Assembly: GCA_949825025.1 (NCBI GenBank)
Contig: OX463784.1
Coordinates: forward strand, 10,919,431 to 10,983,430
Origin: Siphlonurus alternatus
Taxonomy: Eukaryota; Arthropoda; Insecta; Ephemeroptera; Siphlonuridae
DNA: 64,000 nt
Direction: 5' to 3'
The translations under genes and the position numbers were made by a program. Positions within the stretch are counted from its first letter, which is position 1. Every line of letters starts with the position of its first letter. Below the pieces are notes generated by a model, which saw only the letters and a list, made by a program, of their open reading frames with translations, made no database searches and was not told the DNA's origin. Below, piece after piece: positions 10,953 to 26,075 of the stretch.

Positions 10953-12757
10953 TAAGGATTTATTGAGGAAATTCATATGCTAAAAAACAAGTGTTCAATT
11001 CCCTATAAAATATTTGATTATATTAGATAAATAATTTTCTGTTTATATCATCGTTAAACTTTGACCTGGTACTCAGGTGAAAACATTACTTCATCCAAGG
11101 TCACCCTGGAGGTCAAATCTCAGGTACATAGAGCCACCAAGACAAACCTACGCAACGTAAATTCTTTCACATAAATCACAAATGACCATTGTTAACCTTC
11201 AGTAATAGTATCATAACATTTGCAAATAATGTTTTTGTTTATCTTTAAATTTTGAAATTATGTATTTCTATATTGACAATACAGCATAAATTCATATGTA
11301 TTATAATGGAAATTTTAAAACATTACAAGTTTACAGAATCGTTGCCATAATTTTTAATAAATAAGATCATTATAATTAATGTAATAAAATATGTTGTCTT
11401 TTAAATGCAATCATAAAAATAAATACCATATTGAACAAATAAATTAATAATATATTATCGTATTACCCTCATTCAGCATCTGTTAACAGTATAGCCTGTT
11501 AGCCATATTTATAATATTACTGTATAAATTTATACACCTTAAGTTTCACGCATGACGATAATAATCCTTAAAATAATGAAGAATTAAAATATTACACCGA
11601 AAATGAGATAAACATTACATAAATTTCACTTTTTGTTCCAAATTAAACTGAATTTAATTAAAAAGTCATATATGAGGTAAGTGTGTTCGTTATCTTATTG
11701 TTTATATGCGTCATATGCGTTGAATTCCTTATGGTGTGACATACTACCACAATAATAATTACATAATGCATTGCAAACATTACAATTTAAAACACATTAG
11801 TTTATTACACATTGAATTACAAGTATTAATAATAAATTTTTTCATTAATATTAGTTTGCTTTTGTCTTACAATATGTCACATTAAAAAAATATCGAAAAA
11901 TAATATTTAAATGAAATAAAATGTGTTTTTTTAATTACGCATTTAATTTTTAAAAGTATATTTTATTTTCAACAACTTTATCAACATTTTAATTGAAATT
12001 TAATAAATAAATTTTCAGTTTTGTGTTATAATAAAAATTCATACGTGAATTATGAATATTCCATATGAATATAAATATCTAATGATTGTTAAATGTATAT
12101 TGACTTACTATACATTGAAATATATAACGCAATTAATTATCATGTTAGTAAATATTGTAATTATTACTTGCATTGATTAATCTTGCATAATTACTATTTA
12201 ACTAAACGCAGTAAAGTAAAATCTGTGACCTGGATTTTAAATGGTATGTTTTTTTTTCAAATATCGCACGCGTACATTGAAATATGATAATAATAAAAAA
12301 AATTGTTATTAATAATAAAAACAAATGATTTAATTTAAATTTGTATATAGCTAAAATAGGTCTTGAAGAAATAATAACTTTTGTATTTTTCAATCGATAA
12401 GGTTACGGAATGTAATCTTGATTGATGTATTGAAAATATGACCAATAAAAAAAAAAAAAAAAAAAAAGAGATACGTTTGCAATTACTCGTGTATAATAAT
12501 ATACAATGAGCAACGGGGAAAAGGATATAAAAAGTGGCTATTTTTTACCCAAATAAATCACCAAATATTTTAAACGATACACAAAATATTTGGGAATGTT
12601 TAACCAATAAGGTTCTTCGTTACAAGCTATCTAACAAGGACTAAAACATTAAGAAATTAACACGATGAAAATCATATTAAATGTGATATGGATTTCAATT
12701 TTGATTTGAGTGATCATCTCTTACATTGCATCTTTTGTATTTTAAAAACATCTTTAT

Positions 12758-12925
12758 CGTCCCTCTTCCGCAATAATGAGCTATCTGCTCTTTCAGGTGA
12801 GCGCAATTTTGAGCCTTATTTTATAACGATTTATAGCTCAATATTGCATTCATTTGAAATAGCAGACAGGTCATTACTGCAACGAGATCGTGGAGCAAAT
12901 AGCTCATTATTGCGGGCAAAGGACG
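12758..12925. mobile_element. MITE family C, copy 1
   Basis: Arms CGTCCCTCTTCCGCAATAAT-GAGCTATCTGCT and AGCAAATAGCTCATTATTGC-GGGCAAAGGACG are inverted repeats; internal GGTGAGCGCAATTTTGAG. Confidence 0.75.
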
Positions 12926-13512
12926 TTATGTTTTCATGAGAGACCCTCAGATCATAATGTAATACTATAAAAACACCATGTAAAAATTCTTACGTTTTTT
13001 ATTTATATTTTTTTATTTATCTATTCAAATTAACATATCGTATAATTATTTTCTTTTATTAAAAAAAAGTTAAAATTTAAAATTCAGTAATATGAGACTA
13101 CTAGATTTTATATAAAAATTGCATATTATACCGGAAATGTAATTAAGTTAAAATAGTTGCACAAAATATATTATTTCATAATATTAACAAAATTTCTTCG
13201 TTACTAATTAAAAAATCAATTTTAATCATATTATATAATAAACAGAAATTATAATTTTACCAAGTCTGCATGTTGTTCCACTTGACTTGTCAAATAGGGC
13301 ACACGCGACGGTAAAATGGGGCATCTTTCACGCTTCCTTATCACTTTCAACTATGACACAAAGGAATTTTTTAACATTGCTAAAGGAAATTGCAAGTTAA
13401 AGTTAGATTCTTCCTTATGGAATGCTAGTCAAGTATGGTAAAATTCGTAAAGGAGTAGCTTGGTAGTGGCCTTAAAAGGGGCTCACCAAATCCAGTGATA
13501 GTATAATACAGT

Positions 13513-13655
13513 CAAATTAATTTAATATTCCTTCTGGAAGTGTAAAGTTTGCAGCTCTTCTGTTTGTAATCCATTTATTGTAATACTGAAATATAAATAG
13601 GAAGATAAAAAACTTCACACTTCCGGCTACTTCCAAAAGGAATATCATAAAAATT
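13513..13655. mobile_element. Foldback MITE family D, copy 1
   Basis: Ends AATTTAATATTCCTTCTGGA-AGTGTAAAGTTTGC and ACTTCACACTTCCGGCTACT-TCCAAAAGGAATATCATAAA are inverted. Confidence 0.65.
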
Positions 13656-13743
13656 TGGCTGCTCAAAGTATCTGAAGTTCACGCATTCATGGCTAAACCC
13701 TAGGAGCTTCTTTGCAGTGTTCATTATCAACATATAATAATAG

Positions 13744-13890
13744 AGGGGGGGTATTCATAAAGCGTTAAGACCACATTGAATTATTGATTTTTCAATTTTT
13801 TAAAAATTAAGACATAAAATAAAAACTGAAAAAATTTGTGACTTAAAAATGTAGACATAAATTTAATGTGGACTAATGATTTTTAAATCA
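13744..13890. mobile_element. Decayed element with GGGGGGGTATTCATAAAG terminus
   Basis: Left end resembles the ends of foldback elements at 32904, 37643 and 51139. Partial internal inversion GACCACATTGAATT / AATTTAATGTGGAC. Right end not preserved. Confidence 0.35.
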
Positions 13891-15409
13891 CTCCTTGCAC
13901 TTACTAACAAACAAAAAGTTTTACTAATTTTGCAGAGAAATTATCTAATTAATAATATTAATATAGGGAATGTATAATGACTCTTCATTAACTCCTTGAT
14001 TACTTCTGCATGGTCTATCAATTTTTAAGACGAATATACATTTAAAATAAAAGGGAAATTATTTTATTTTTTTTTTTTTTACATTTTTTAACACAAAGTA
14101 TGGAAGTGAAAATGACTCTTAATTATATGCAGTTAATTACTTTCCTATAGCAAACTAATATGATAAAATTATTATATATAGTCACTGCATACACTGTATT
14201 AATTCACTTGATTTATTCAATATAACTGCAGCTAACTCACGGCATCTATCGGTTGTAATTGCAAATGAGTTTATTTAGCAGGAAACAGCACTTCATTGCA
14301 ATTCTTGTAAAGTTATTTTACTTTCAAGTTCTTTCAACCAATACATTTTTTAATAAGATGTTAGATTTATTTATATATATTATCTTAATTGCAGCACCTG
14401 ACAAAATATTAAAATATTTATAACACTTAAATATGCACCATGATGTTCCACAATTGAAATGTAAAAGGGAAAAAGGGAATTTAATCTTACAATAATAATA
14501 TTCTAACTTCTAATTTTTTGTTTTAAAAGGAATTAATATTTCAACAACACATTATTATACATAAAATCTAAAATAATAATCATAAAAAAAATCAATGCTG
14601 TATTGTAAAAAGTTATGTAAAAAAAAAAAAATAAAAAATAATTTTTGAAATAAAACAAATAGTTATTCACACCAAAAAGTACTGAAATTTTTTTTACGTT
14701 GCCATAAACCAAATTATTACATATTACGATGCCACGTAGTCGCAAGTGTCCAAACAAGTCTTGCTCGGTACTTAAACACACACGCTGTGGTGCTGATCCA
14801 TTGACCAATCTGTTAAGTAACTTGCCCCATAAACGAGTAGAAATTTCTTTATTCGTTGTCAAGGCCATTTATAGAAAGAAATGCCGCCAAAAATATTCAG
14901 GAGTAGGAAATGTATGTGTAATAATCTTGAAGATATATCATCATTTCTAGTAGACGTGAATAAATTAAAATACATTACAGAATGTTCTTTAGATATTACC
15001 TGTATATTACCTTTTCTATTTCACATTATATTAGCACAGGGAGTTTCAGTAGTATTAGCATTAGTAAATTAGATTTATGAGAATCAATTTACTTATCCAA
15101 ATGATTAAATTTAATAATGATAAGAATTGAAGAGTGAAGAGAAAGACACACATATTGCTAATTATAGTAATTATGCTGACATACAAGCTTTGAAGGGTTA
15201 AATAATTATGAACACTATTTGTCTTATAATTATAGTTTGAGAACATTATATTGTATAACAATCAAAAGTATAAATTTTATATAATTTGTAATAAATTTTA
15301 ATTAATTTAATTTTTTCTATTTATTAAATTATTTTGTAATATAATACCAAATATTTTATAATTATTTTTAACCTTATACATCAAACAGTACTAGGTCAAG
15401 AATGTACTA

Positions 15410-15640
15410 ACCGCACCTTAGCATCATATACTGCAAATCTGCACTCTGATTGGTCAATTAAACAGGTGCTACCGTCAGCAGGTTCAAGATTCGCTTTCTG
15501 ATTGGCTGAACTTGCCACAGAGATTTCGTTTTTATCACCGCGGTGATTTCATAGGAAATACTTTTATTTCAAGTCTAAGGGAATTAAGAAGGCTGTGGTG
15601 GCGTGAGACTCAGTAGAAACTGCGCAATATTTTGTGGCAG
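15410..15640. other. GC-richer block with paired CTGATTGG boxes and a palindrome
   Basis: CTGATTGG at about 15446 and 15498 (inverted CCAAT) and the exact palindrome ATCACCGCGGTGAT at 15534-15547. Looks promoter-like or transposon-derived; no exon with matching splice signals was found downstream. Confidence 0.25.
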
Positions 15641-16313
15641 TAAAACGGAGTACATCCATCAGTCAAGTTTCATTTAATTAAATTTTCATTCTAGTTCTTG
15701 AATATTTTTAGATGCAAAGATATAGACAGTGGACAAACTGCATAAATAAATTATAATATTATTTGCATAAAGGACGTTGAGTTTCTTCCATTTTTTTTTT
15801 TCCTTTTTTTTTTTAACCTCTATCACACTCCATATCGAGATGAAAGATGCTGAAACGTCATAATCATGCATATTTGTATGCCTATGACGTCACAGAATTT
15901 TGCAGTACCATTGAGGGTACTGAAGGGTTAAGTAAATGTTAAAAAATTGATAATATATTCAAGGTTATCTAATATAATAAAAAAATACAAGTAGGTTGTC
16001 CACTGCACTTTCCTTACGAATTTAGTTATCTATGAACGTTGTAAGTACTATTTATTGCATAAGTTATATTTTTTACCAAGTAATTTCAATAGAAAACTAA
16101 ATGTAACCCATGAAATAGAAATTTCAAGGCAATGCCAGACAGATAGCAAAAAAAAAAATAATAATAAGGTTATATTTGTAATAATTCACACCGCTGTTAG
16201 TCTGCACTTTTCAAATGACTGCACTTCAATAAGTGTCCAGAAAATTTGAAATCTTATGAAATCTAGATGAATCAGCTATAAATTTATATTGTACATTTCA
16301 TGTAAAAAAAAAT

Positions 16314-16600
<287 letters not shown>

Positions 16601-17994
16601 TATCGACTTATAGCATTGCTGTTTCCCTGAAAACCTATTTATTAATACTACACGTGTTTTAAAAAAGTTTTTGTTTTGTTGTTTTTTTGTCTTCAAAGGC
16701 AATCAACCTTATGCGAAATTTTAACTAAAAAAACACGAAGCTAACGATGACTAGACAAAAACGGAGAGATAGAAGAGACGATAAACAAGTCGGGAGAGAA
16801 AAATGCTGGAAGGGTCAAATTTGGATGGCTGGAACTCACGATGAGTTTGCACAAAACTTGGATGGTAAAAATGTAGTCTCGAGTATAATCTTTTCGCTTT
16901 TAGTTTGAAGCACGCAGTATAAAATTGTAACACTATTTGGCAATTTCTTAATGATATGAAGTTGAAGAATATGGTACTAATTTTTAGTATAGCCATGAAA
17001 TTTTATTCCATTAGTTTAAGTTGATACAAGGTCAAGATGTTCATTAAAGAGTAAATATTTTTTTTAATGTTATTAAATTTATAGTTCATACATTGAGGTA
17101 CATATTGTTCATTACAATGATTTATTGTTTGGATAATTTTCAGTGACTTATTGTCAGTACAAAATAAGCATCATGCCTTTTTAAGTCCACTTTCTTACCT
17201 TGTAAAAATTAACGACCTTATGCCATGATTGGTATTAACCAATTTTTTATCGCTCTATTAATTAATAGTAAAACGAAAAAAAAATCTGTTGATTAAATCA
17301 TTATTAAAAACAGATTATATTTTAATATAATTACAGGGAAATCTAATGTAAAAATTAACCATTATTGTTATTTCAATGCTCAAAATGCATTTGGTATTTC
17401 AAAGATTTGTATGAAAATGAGTTATTAATCCTGACGCAGCAAAATTATGATGCAATATATTAAAATGACCAACACGAAATGTCATAAAATTTAATTATCT
17501 ACAAAACTATTAAAATTTAAAAATTTAATCGTGATTTTATTTTTAATTCTCCTAATCTTTTAAAGAAGGAAAATTTGATAGAAAACGAGTTACAAATAAA
17601 ACATCACAATGATTCAGCAAAATATAGATATAAACAAAAATAAAAAGATAAAGATGAGAAATTGGTTATTTTTCATTCTTCCTTGTGAGGGATTTCGCAA
17701 CTCCCTTTCTCTCTTATTTTCAACAAGAATTCAAATTATGTTTTTGTTTTGAAAGATTCTGTCAATGAAACATGCCTCGAAAATCTTTAAATTACCTGTA
17801 CTTTTTTTATTCAACATAAGTAATTATTCAGAGTATAACGATATTTTGCGTACTATTTCAGTTCATTTTCCTGTGTTGTATCCTTTTGACCTTGGTGTAC
17901 TGCCAGCGGTCATCTCAGTTCGTGCACACCTCAAAATCCTTCTTGGAGAACCGTCGGATCGTGACGTCATTCCAAACAGATAAAAAAAAAGCGT

Positions 17995-18122
17995 AAAGGT
18001 CTGTTCGTAAAATACACAATCAGAAAGAATTGATTATTTGTGATGAACCTTATGTTCCATGTACAGAAGGTTCATCACAAAAAAATCGATTTCTTCTGGT
18101 TGTGTATTTACGAACAGACCTA
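17995..18122. mobile_element. Foldback MITE, AGGTCTGTTCGTAAA type
   Basis: Almost the whole element is a hairpin: AGGTCTGTTCGTAAAATACA ... TTGTGATGAACCTT pairs with AAGGTTCATCACAAAA ... GTATTTACGAACAGACCT. Only about 15 bp of loop. Confidence 0.85.
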
Positions 18123-18539
18123 TTGATTATAAGATAAGGAGTAATTCAATAGAGCTAGCTTCAGATACACTGGTTTCTAAATTTCTTTTTCATTTATCAA
18201 AGTTTCATTCCACTAACTAACGAATGCTACAATGACATTTAAGCTTGATGAATGTTTAATTAAAAAAAAAATAGTTGCTTTAAATCAGTAATAATTGTAA
18301 CAAACATTAATACTATAAAACTAAGTAAAAAAATTACAAAAAGATGTTCAGTAATAATACAGTAAATAGTCTTCCACAAAAATACAACTTGTAACTGGAG
18401 AAAGTATATAGTTAAGGAGATGTGATAATTTTTGGGTAAAAGTAGTAGGGATATACTGGTCAGCGATATATTGTGATAGAGAAATATGGTGGGAGAGATG
18501 AAAAACTGCATAAGGTTTATACCTACAAAAGTGAGCGTG

Positions 18540-18790
18540 TTGTTAAGGTTACCTCACTATAATAAGGTGGTATCCCCCACCACTATTATTTCTCCTGTCG
18601 GCAGTAGACTGATCTTGTGTTCAACTCTATGTTTCAGTGTTGAATCTTCTGTCCACGCGAATATTACTCGCTGGCCCCCCTGCTCTATAGGACTTAAAAC
18701 GTCGTCGGTTATATTTTACCTCCCCCCAAGAGAAGATATTTTGTCAGCCATGGTGTCGCATTGTGCAGCAGGCAACTTATCAGATTGTAA
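18540..18790. other. GC-rich island, possible unassigned exon
   Basis: On the - strand CACCATGGCTGACAAAATAT is a good start context; the frame runs 11 codons to GGGGGGAG|GTAAAATA, donor-like, and the upstream region is GC-richer. On the + strand a 127-codon frame crosses it (18486-18869) but resembles nothing known. No neighbouring exon was found on either strand, so this may be a decayed repeat. Confidence 0.2.
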
Positions 18791-19690
18791 GTATTTTATA
18801 ATCTACGATTATATATTTTTTATATTATATTACAGGAATATTGGATATTTGTGCTTCAAGATTTGGTGATATTAAAACTGTAAGTACATTATAATATGAT
18901 TCGACATTAAAGTTATAGCTTCAACATTAGTTTTTTTTTTTAAATAGGCAGTAAGGAGACAGAATTTAATAAAATATAAGTTTACTCAGGGAACCTAAAA
19001 ATTAAATTTTTCATTTTTTTTCTTTATTTCAAATTAAAACATCATATTGAAGTCAAAATTACTTAAATTTATCAATAATGTGACATTATTCTTAATTTAA
19101 AAATAAAAAACAATATTTTTGCTACTGTATTTCAAATTTGATAAATTTCAAAAGAATAGAATTTTGTAAATATTTATAAAAAATAATTTTACGAGAGTCA
19201 CGTATGCAAATAAATGCATCGTAATTAACTAAAAAGTTACGTGTTATTAACACTGCGCTGCGCCGTCACAAATCTTTTCTTACTAATGGGTCATTCGAAG
19301 CATGAATGGACATAAATCGTTATGCAATGATTGAGCACTTTTACTTTTACTATAGATTAGAAAAAAAAAAGAATATCCCGCTAAATTATAATAAAAATTC
19401 GTGTTTTTTTCGTAAAGATGGTAATAGTATCCGTCTAGGGATATAATATTTTAATGTTCCTAAATTTAACAAACTTTCTTTTTTATTACCTAATTTTTTA
19501 ATTAAAATATATACCTTATTAAGATTTTAATATTAAGTTTCATTAATTTCCGTATTTCTTTATAATCATTGTACCTGGTACGAACATTCTAAAAATTAGA
19601 TTATCATGAAAATTAGATTTAACATTGAAAAATTGCTTAAATAAAAAAAGCTTATTTTTTCTATATAATTTACTTGAATTACCATTACCA

Positions 19691-19848
19691 TCGCTCGTCC
19701 GCAATTATAATCTATCTGCCTACCATGCATGATCACGTTGCAATAATGATCTATCTGCTAATTCAGGTGAGCGCAAAAATTAAATTTATTTACAGCTTAT
19801 AATTGTACTCATCTGTAATAGTAGATAACTCATTATTCCGGACGAGAA
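19691..19848. mobile_element. MITE family C, copy 2
   Basis: TCGCTCGTCCGCAATTATAA ... CTCATTATTCCGGACGAG, with the internal GCTAATTCAGGTGAGCGCAA shared with copy 1. Confidence 0.75.
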
Positions 19849-20735
19849 ACTATATAATAATAAAATTTTAATAATTTATAAATTACATAAAAAAACTAAT
19901 GAATGTTCCACTACTTAGGTTATGTAAGATTTATTGAAATCTCGACAAAAAAAAAAAAACGGTCGAGTCGCTTGCTGACGTTCAGATTTTTATTGCGTCA
20001 TTTTTTTTTTCTGACCAACACGCGACGGAATCTGCAAATATTGCACTAATGTTTATGTAGGTGAGAGGCAATTGCATTGCGGAATTTTGTAATTAACAAT
20101 TGTTCGAGCGTTGAAATCACCAACAGTACTTGATTTAAGCAAAGTCATGTCTTTATTTTCACTATACAAAAAAAAAAAATCACTTGTTGCGTTCAGTTAG
20201 AATATGTAGGTCAAAGAAATTAAAAATACAAAATTTAGTTAAATCTTTTCAACATTTATGCCTAGATATCAGATGAATTCAATTTTAATTTGAATAAATT
20301 ATATTTATTTTTGAAGGCATTTCACTTAATATGAGAACGCTCTTAAAAATTATAATTAAATATAAACTTCAAATTTTTCAAATTTATAAACTAATGATTA
20401 TTGTGATAAGAATTGAAGTTATCACAATGTTATTTGTCTGTTTTCGAGCTCTTACTAAAACAAATTATAATGTAAAAATAACTACATTTTTTTTTTATTA
20501 TTTACGTTCACTTTTTAAAGTCATAGAGTTATTACACTGAAATAAAAGTGAAATCATTTTCGTAATATTTATGTAATAAAAATTGTTCACTCAAATAGAA
20601 TTAAGTTATAAATACAAACAGTCATGAATGTTATTGTAATGTACTTTTTTTATATACAGTACATGAGTAGGCAATATAAATAAGTAATTTTAAATCTACA
20701 TACTCATAATTTAGTTCACGAATTTTTTACGTAAG

Positions 20736-20860
20736 TCCGTATACAATTTTTCAAATTATTGAACGCAATTTTTTCCAACTAAAACTCCAAAGATTTTATA
20801 TTATGGAGATAAAATTTTCTTGTTAGAAAAAATTGCACGTATAATTATAATACAGGCTTT
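20736..20860. mobile_element. MITE family A, copy 1
   Basis: AGTCCGTATACAATTTTTCA ... TTGCACGTATAATTATAATA-CAGGCTT; central TGGAGATAAAATTTTCTTG is shared with the other copies. Confidence 0.6.
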
Positions 20861-22320
20861 ATTAAGTTTAATTTAAAATCTCGTGGTGTTATTAATAGTT
20901 ACACGTGTTTAAAAAGCATATTTCACAAAATCATGAGTTTTAAAGAATTTCTTTTTTTGTTTAAAAAATTTGACCCTATTTTTTGTATGATACTTGACCT
21001 GCTTTTTATAAAATTTATTCATTTCATTTTAATTGGTGTTTGGAAATACATAACAAATAAAAAAAAAAAAAAATCGATGAGAGTTTTACTATGCGAAAGA
21101 TAATTATATAGCAATGATAAATTTGATCATGAACTTTAAACAACTTATTGCGTAAAAATTTGAATTAAAAAATTATAGTAAATTTGATACGTGTTATAAT
21201 TACGATACAATTATCACACTTTTTCTTGAAGTTTTGAAATTTAAGTACAGTTTTAATTGTTTAAAATAGCCGATAGGCTTAATAGCGCCCTATAGTTAAC
21301 AGCAATATTCTTTAAATATTACATAAATGTCGAATTTCTTACACAATATCGTGCGTAGATGGATAGTTAAAAAAAATCTCGTGTTATATAATATATAACA
21401 ATTAAATTTGCATTTATATTGAGATAAAGTTGTATAAGAGTGTGATATATAGTAGTGAAATTATAATTTAACGGAGCATAAACGTTGCAAATAAACATGA
21501 CTTATGATTATTTTTAAAAATATGCAAAATTTCACTTTTTTGTAATAAAAATTGGTTTTCGATTCTTTTCAAGGATCTGTGTTTTTAAAATTTCATTTGA
21601 AATTCGGATACTGGTTCGAATTATCTTGTCTTAAAAGTTTACCTTGCCTTTTATAATTTGATACAAACAAAAAAATCTAAAAGATTGTGTTCAGTGTTCA
21701 AGGCTTATATAGACAAATACTTTTACCTCTCTAATTGAAATTTTATGGTTTTTAAATATATATTGCATGTTTTCACTTTTTAGTATATAGTCAAATAATC
21801 AAGGTAATATTGTTTTACTGACATAATTTCCTTCAATATTAAAATATACTTTAATTTATGTCCGCCAAAATCAAGGCAAAATACAATATATTTTATAACG
21901 GCAGTTATAAAGGTGCAATATATTAAAATGAAAGTCATACAGGGCTATTTTAAGTAATGAATTTTTGTTTTTTTGTTAATAATTTGATGACATTAATTAA
22001 ATTAAAATTAGGAGTAACAATTAACTTTGACTTTGAATGTTCATGAGAGGCTGTGACCTTTTGTAAATTCAATTAAGAAATATAAAACAACAACTGCGTG
22101 TTTTTTGTTGCATTTTGATGATCTTGAGTTTTTTATCTATTAATTCAGGGAAATGTAATTATATAATAATGTGATTAGGAAGTTAAATTTGATATTAAGT
22201 AATTTAAATTTACAAGTAATTTGTTTCTGTTGCATTGTTATTTATTTAATGAATTTGCGAGATAAAAAGAGCTAGGTAAATAAAGACAATGAATTGGAAT
22301 TTGAAATTTTAATATATATA

Positions 22321-22360
<40 letters not shown>

Positions 22361-22390
22361 GAAATCCTCAAGAAAGTCCTTGTATTTTAA

Positions 22391-22500
22391 AGCGTTGCTT
22401 ATATACACTATACAATTTTTAATGCATTTTTTTTTTCTTACAATAAAATTTCATCTCCATTCAAACAAATGCAGTTTTTTCCTTTTAAGGAAAACATGTA
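22391..22500. mobile_element. MITE family A, copy 2 (decayed)
   Basis: CACTATACAATTTTTAATGC and central AAAATTTCATCTCCATTCAA-ACAAATG match the family; right end lost. Confidence 0.5.
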
Positions 22501-25500
22501 ATAATTAGAAAATATGTATCATGTACTACCAACTTAGAGAGAGAAACCAAATCCAATTGTTCTATGTTCCTACTAAAATATTACCTCTGTCTCCTATTTT
22601 TACCTAACAGACCTTGGAGTAGTGACCAAACTTGATCTAGTTGACATTACAATTTTACTTGTTCAGACCAGTCTGGGATAATCAGGGTTATTTCTGACCT
22701 TCAATAAGGTCGTTTTTGTCATTAAAAAACGTTAAAACTGAACCATATTGTAGAAGTCATTCTCATGAACTTGTCTAGGTCACTCGGAAATGTCTGCGCG
22801 GAAGAAAATAAATATAACTTGTTTATGGAAGTGACCTTATATGGTATCAAAGTAATTGTCTATTACTCTATTTATAATGTCAAGCACGGAAGCATTGTTG
22901 AAATAATTATGATTAATATAAATTTGCAACATTATAAACTGCGTAATAGTTTGTTTTTATAAAAAAATGACGTATCATAAATAATATATAATTTTAATTA
23001 AAATTATTATATAAACATATTGTATATTAAATTTGAATACAATAGCTTGTACTTTCCTATATTATTAACCAGTAGTAGGAATTTTACATAATTTTTAGCC
23101 CAGAATAAAAATATTAATCTACAATATAAGCACTATATAACGATCAAAAATTCTAATCGCATTTAGTCTTAGATTACATCAAGATATTTTATGGGAATTT
23201 GACCATTCAATGCATCTCATTTCAAATGCAATAAGGCTGAAATTTCTATAACTTTTTGGTAAGACCGTGAGATGCAAAATATGATACCTAATTTACAATA
23301 AAGGTTATTTTCAATGTACAGAGATAAGGAAAAAAATTCTTATCAGAAATTAATTTTGTCTTGTTTTTGCATATATATACTGTCTCACAAGTAATATTGA
23401 TAAAATGTTAAAAATTTACATGATTAATCTTGTTTATTGTAATTAATAATTAAGTGTGTCAACCTACCTTACTTGATGTCAAAATATTTTTTGATGCCGT
23501 CTACAAGTTTTATAGATCGCGGCTGTCGTAAGAATATTATGGTGTGTTAACTGAAACTGGTCTCTCCGTAACATAGCTTGGTGTTTCTCAACACTCATAT
23601 ATCACGTAAGCCAAACGTGCATACTTAACACTTAATTATGTATAGTAAAATTCAATTAGGTACAGTCTTTTTTTTACAAATTGATTAAATAAATGTGGAA
23701 ATTTTTAAAGTTAAATTTAAAAACGAGTTTATATTTTGTACTTATAATAGCAAAAATAGCCTAGATTTTATTTTATGACCTGGTCTTTGTTTTTTATTAT
23801 TACTTTTAAAACTTGTTTCGAATACAGAAAAATATTAGACTAGAGAATGCAAAGATATTAACTAATAATACGTGATTTACATTTTTTTTCATGGTATTCT
23901 CCATGTTTTGTTAGGGCAATTAGTTAATTTAATGTAAAAGCAATATTAACATCAGAATTCATTGTTTCTTATTTATTTTAATTTATTTATAATTTATTTA
24001 TAATTTTAATTTATTTATAATTAAATTAAGAAAATGTTGTAAACTTTAGTTAAAATAGTCAGTATCTGCATGATCTTGTAGTCTTAGAAAATTCGGAATA
24101 CTCGTAGTAGTATATCTTATCGTAATTAAAGTAAGGAAACTGTGGAAACTTTAATTAGGAAGGTCTTTGTATTTCTAGCATTTCCAAATTCAACAGGTCT
24201 ATACTTTACTTATATATTATAGACAGAGATTTCAATGAACGATCATTATGAGCGTTAATTGTTTGATAAAGCTACAGGTACGTAATTTTAAATGGCATCC
24301 AATCTAGAGCACATATAGACTGCACGTCAATTCTCACAATCAGCAGTGGCAACGTTCGTGCTATCTTGAGGTGTACTCAAGAATCTGACAGACCGGGAAA
24401 TTCAAATCCCACGAACCTTGAGAATCTCCAAGCAAAGATCGGAATATACTGTATTCATTTTGATGGCGGAGTGCAATGTAAATTAGTCAGACAATATTAT
24501 AAGAATACTTCCTCTTTTAAATCAACAATGCAAAGTGAGAGTTTTGGTAAGCATTTAAGTAAAACATCAAGGCAGTAAACAAAAAATAAGGAAGAATAAC
24601 AATTGATTTTTTTAGACTTGTTATTTTATAAAACTTTTCTTATTTCTAAGCTCTTTTTTTGTATTTTTTTATATAAAAGAATTTTTCATGATATAATCCT
24701 TGCAATATAAATACACGTGTGCAAAATAAGGCTTTTAAAGAGATTATTTTCAAATAAATAACCATTGATTTTATTCTGGAATAAATTTGGTTCTCCATGC
24801 ATGATATATTATATTTTTATGAACTTCTACTAATTTCAAAAGTGTCCTATATTTGATAAAAAAAAAATTTACTGCTATGTAAATGTTTTTTTAATCTTAA
24901 TAAAAAAGAACAATTTGCACTTATTCAAAATCACGTTAAATATTTCTCCAATGTCATATTAAATTATATCCTCACAAGTACATAAATAAGACGCCGTTTG
25001 CATGCAGTTAACAACAAGTGATTCAGTCGTTACTCTCGCTTGCTGCAATGCAAGCTCAAGTGCATTCGACCTAGAAACAAGTACATACAATATCATTAGC
25101 CGCCTACTTCAAAACCGGTCTCTCGTATGCTGGTGGTTGACAAACGATGACAGAGCGTAACCGAGTTAGTAGCAGCAGGTTGTGTAATCATCTTTTGTTT
25201 TTACCAGAACGAATTTAGTTTATCATGAATTTAAGGGTTTTATACATTTCACCTTTGTTATTATATAATAACAGATTTGTTGATAATTTAATTATGTATT
25301 GATGTATTTTTAAAATATATTATGATTAAATTACTCCCTAACCCTGAACACAACCAACTACAAACAAGAGTTATGGCTAGATTTGTGTATATGATACAAT
25401 GGTTGATAGTGGAATAATCTTAATATATAATTATATTCAAAACCATATTCTTATTTAATAACATAATAATGATAATATGTTTTTATTATTATAAGTATTT

Positions 25501-26007
25501 AATATTTTGCACTAATGTGCTAATAAAATATTTTAAAATAAATCAATATTATGATTATTATTTAAATAAAATTATTATTTAAAAAATTCACAATTTTTAT
25601 CATTTTTTATTACATTTACACAAAACCTAAAAAAATGCATAGTAATGCCTGCATAATCGAATTTTTACTACAAAAATGTTGACACCATGTTTATTACTAA
25701 AATTATCATTATGCAGACACTTTAATCTACATTTTTTTTTGTTTTCTGACGTCACGTCTACCATTACTAATATAAGAAGGTATTTGTGATTGCTTAATGT
25801 TCCTTTGTATAGTTTTACCTTATATAAGCATTTTTTGTATAAGTTCAAATACGTGCTGGCATTAAACCGTTACATCGTATTTTTTCTTTGCAATAAAAAA
25901 TATACAACTTAATATGTTAAAAATCTTGTGGTCACAATGTGATAATATTTAATGTTTTGGTAAAATTTGAGATGAGTTATCTAATTTAAATTAAAGAATT
26001 TTATTTT

Positions 26008-26010
<3 letters not shown>

Positions 26011-26075
<65 letters not shown>
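26011..26075. repeat. (CT)n microsatellite
   Basis: CT dinucleotides with one interruption (CTTCTC). Confidence 0.97.

Noticed and set aside
14533..15072. Overlapping frames on both strands, up to 111 codons
   Set aside because: No family motif, no splice-compatible neighbours, strong A/T runs at one end; the frames mirror each other.
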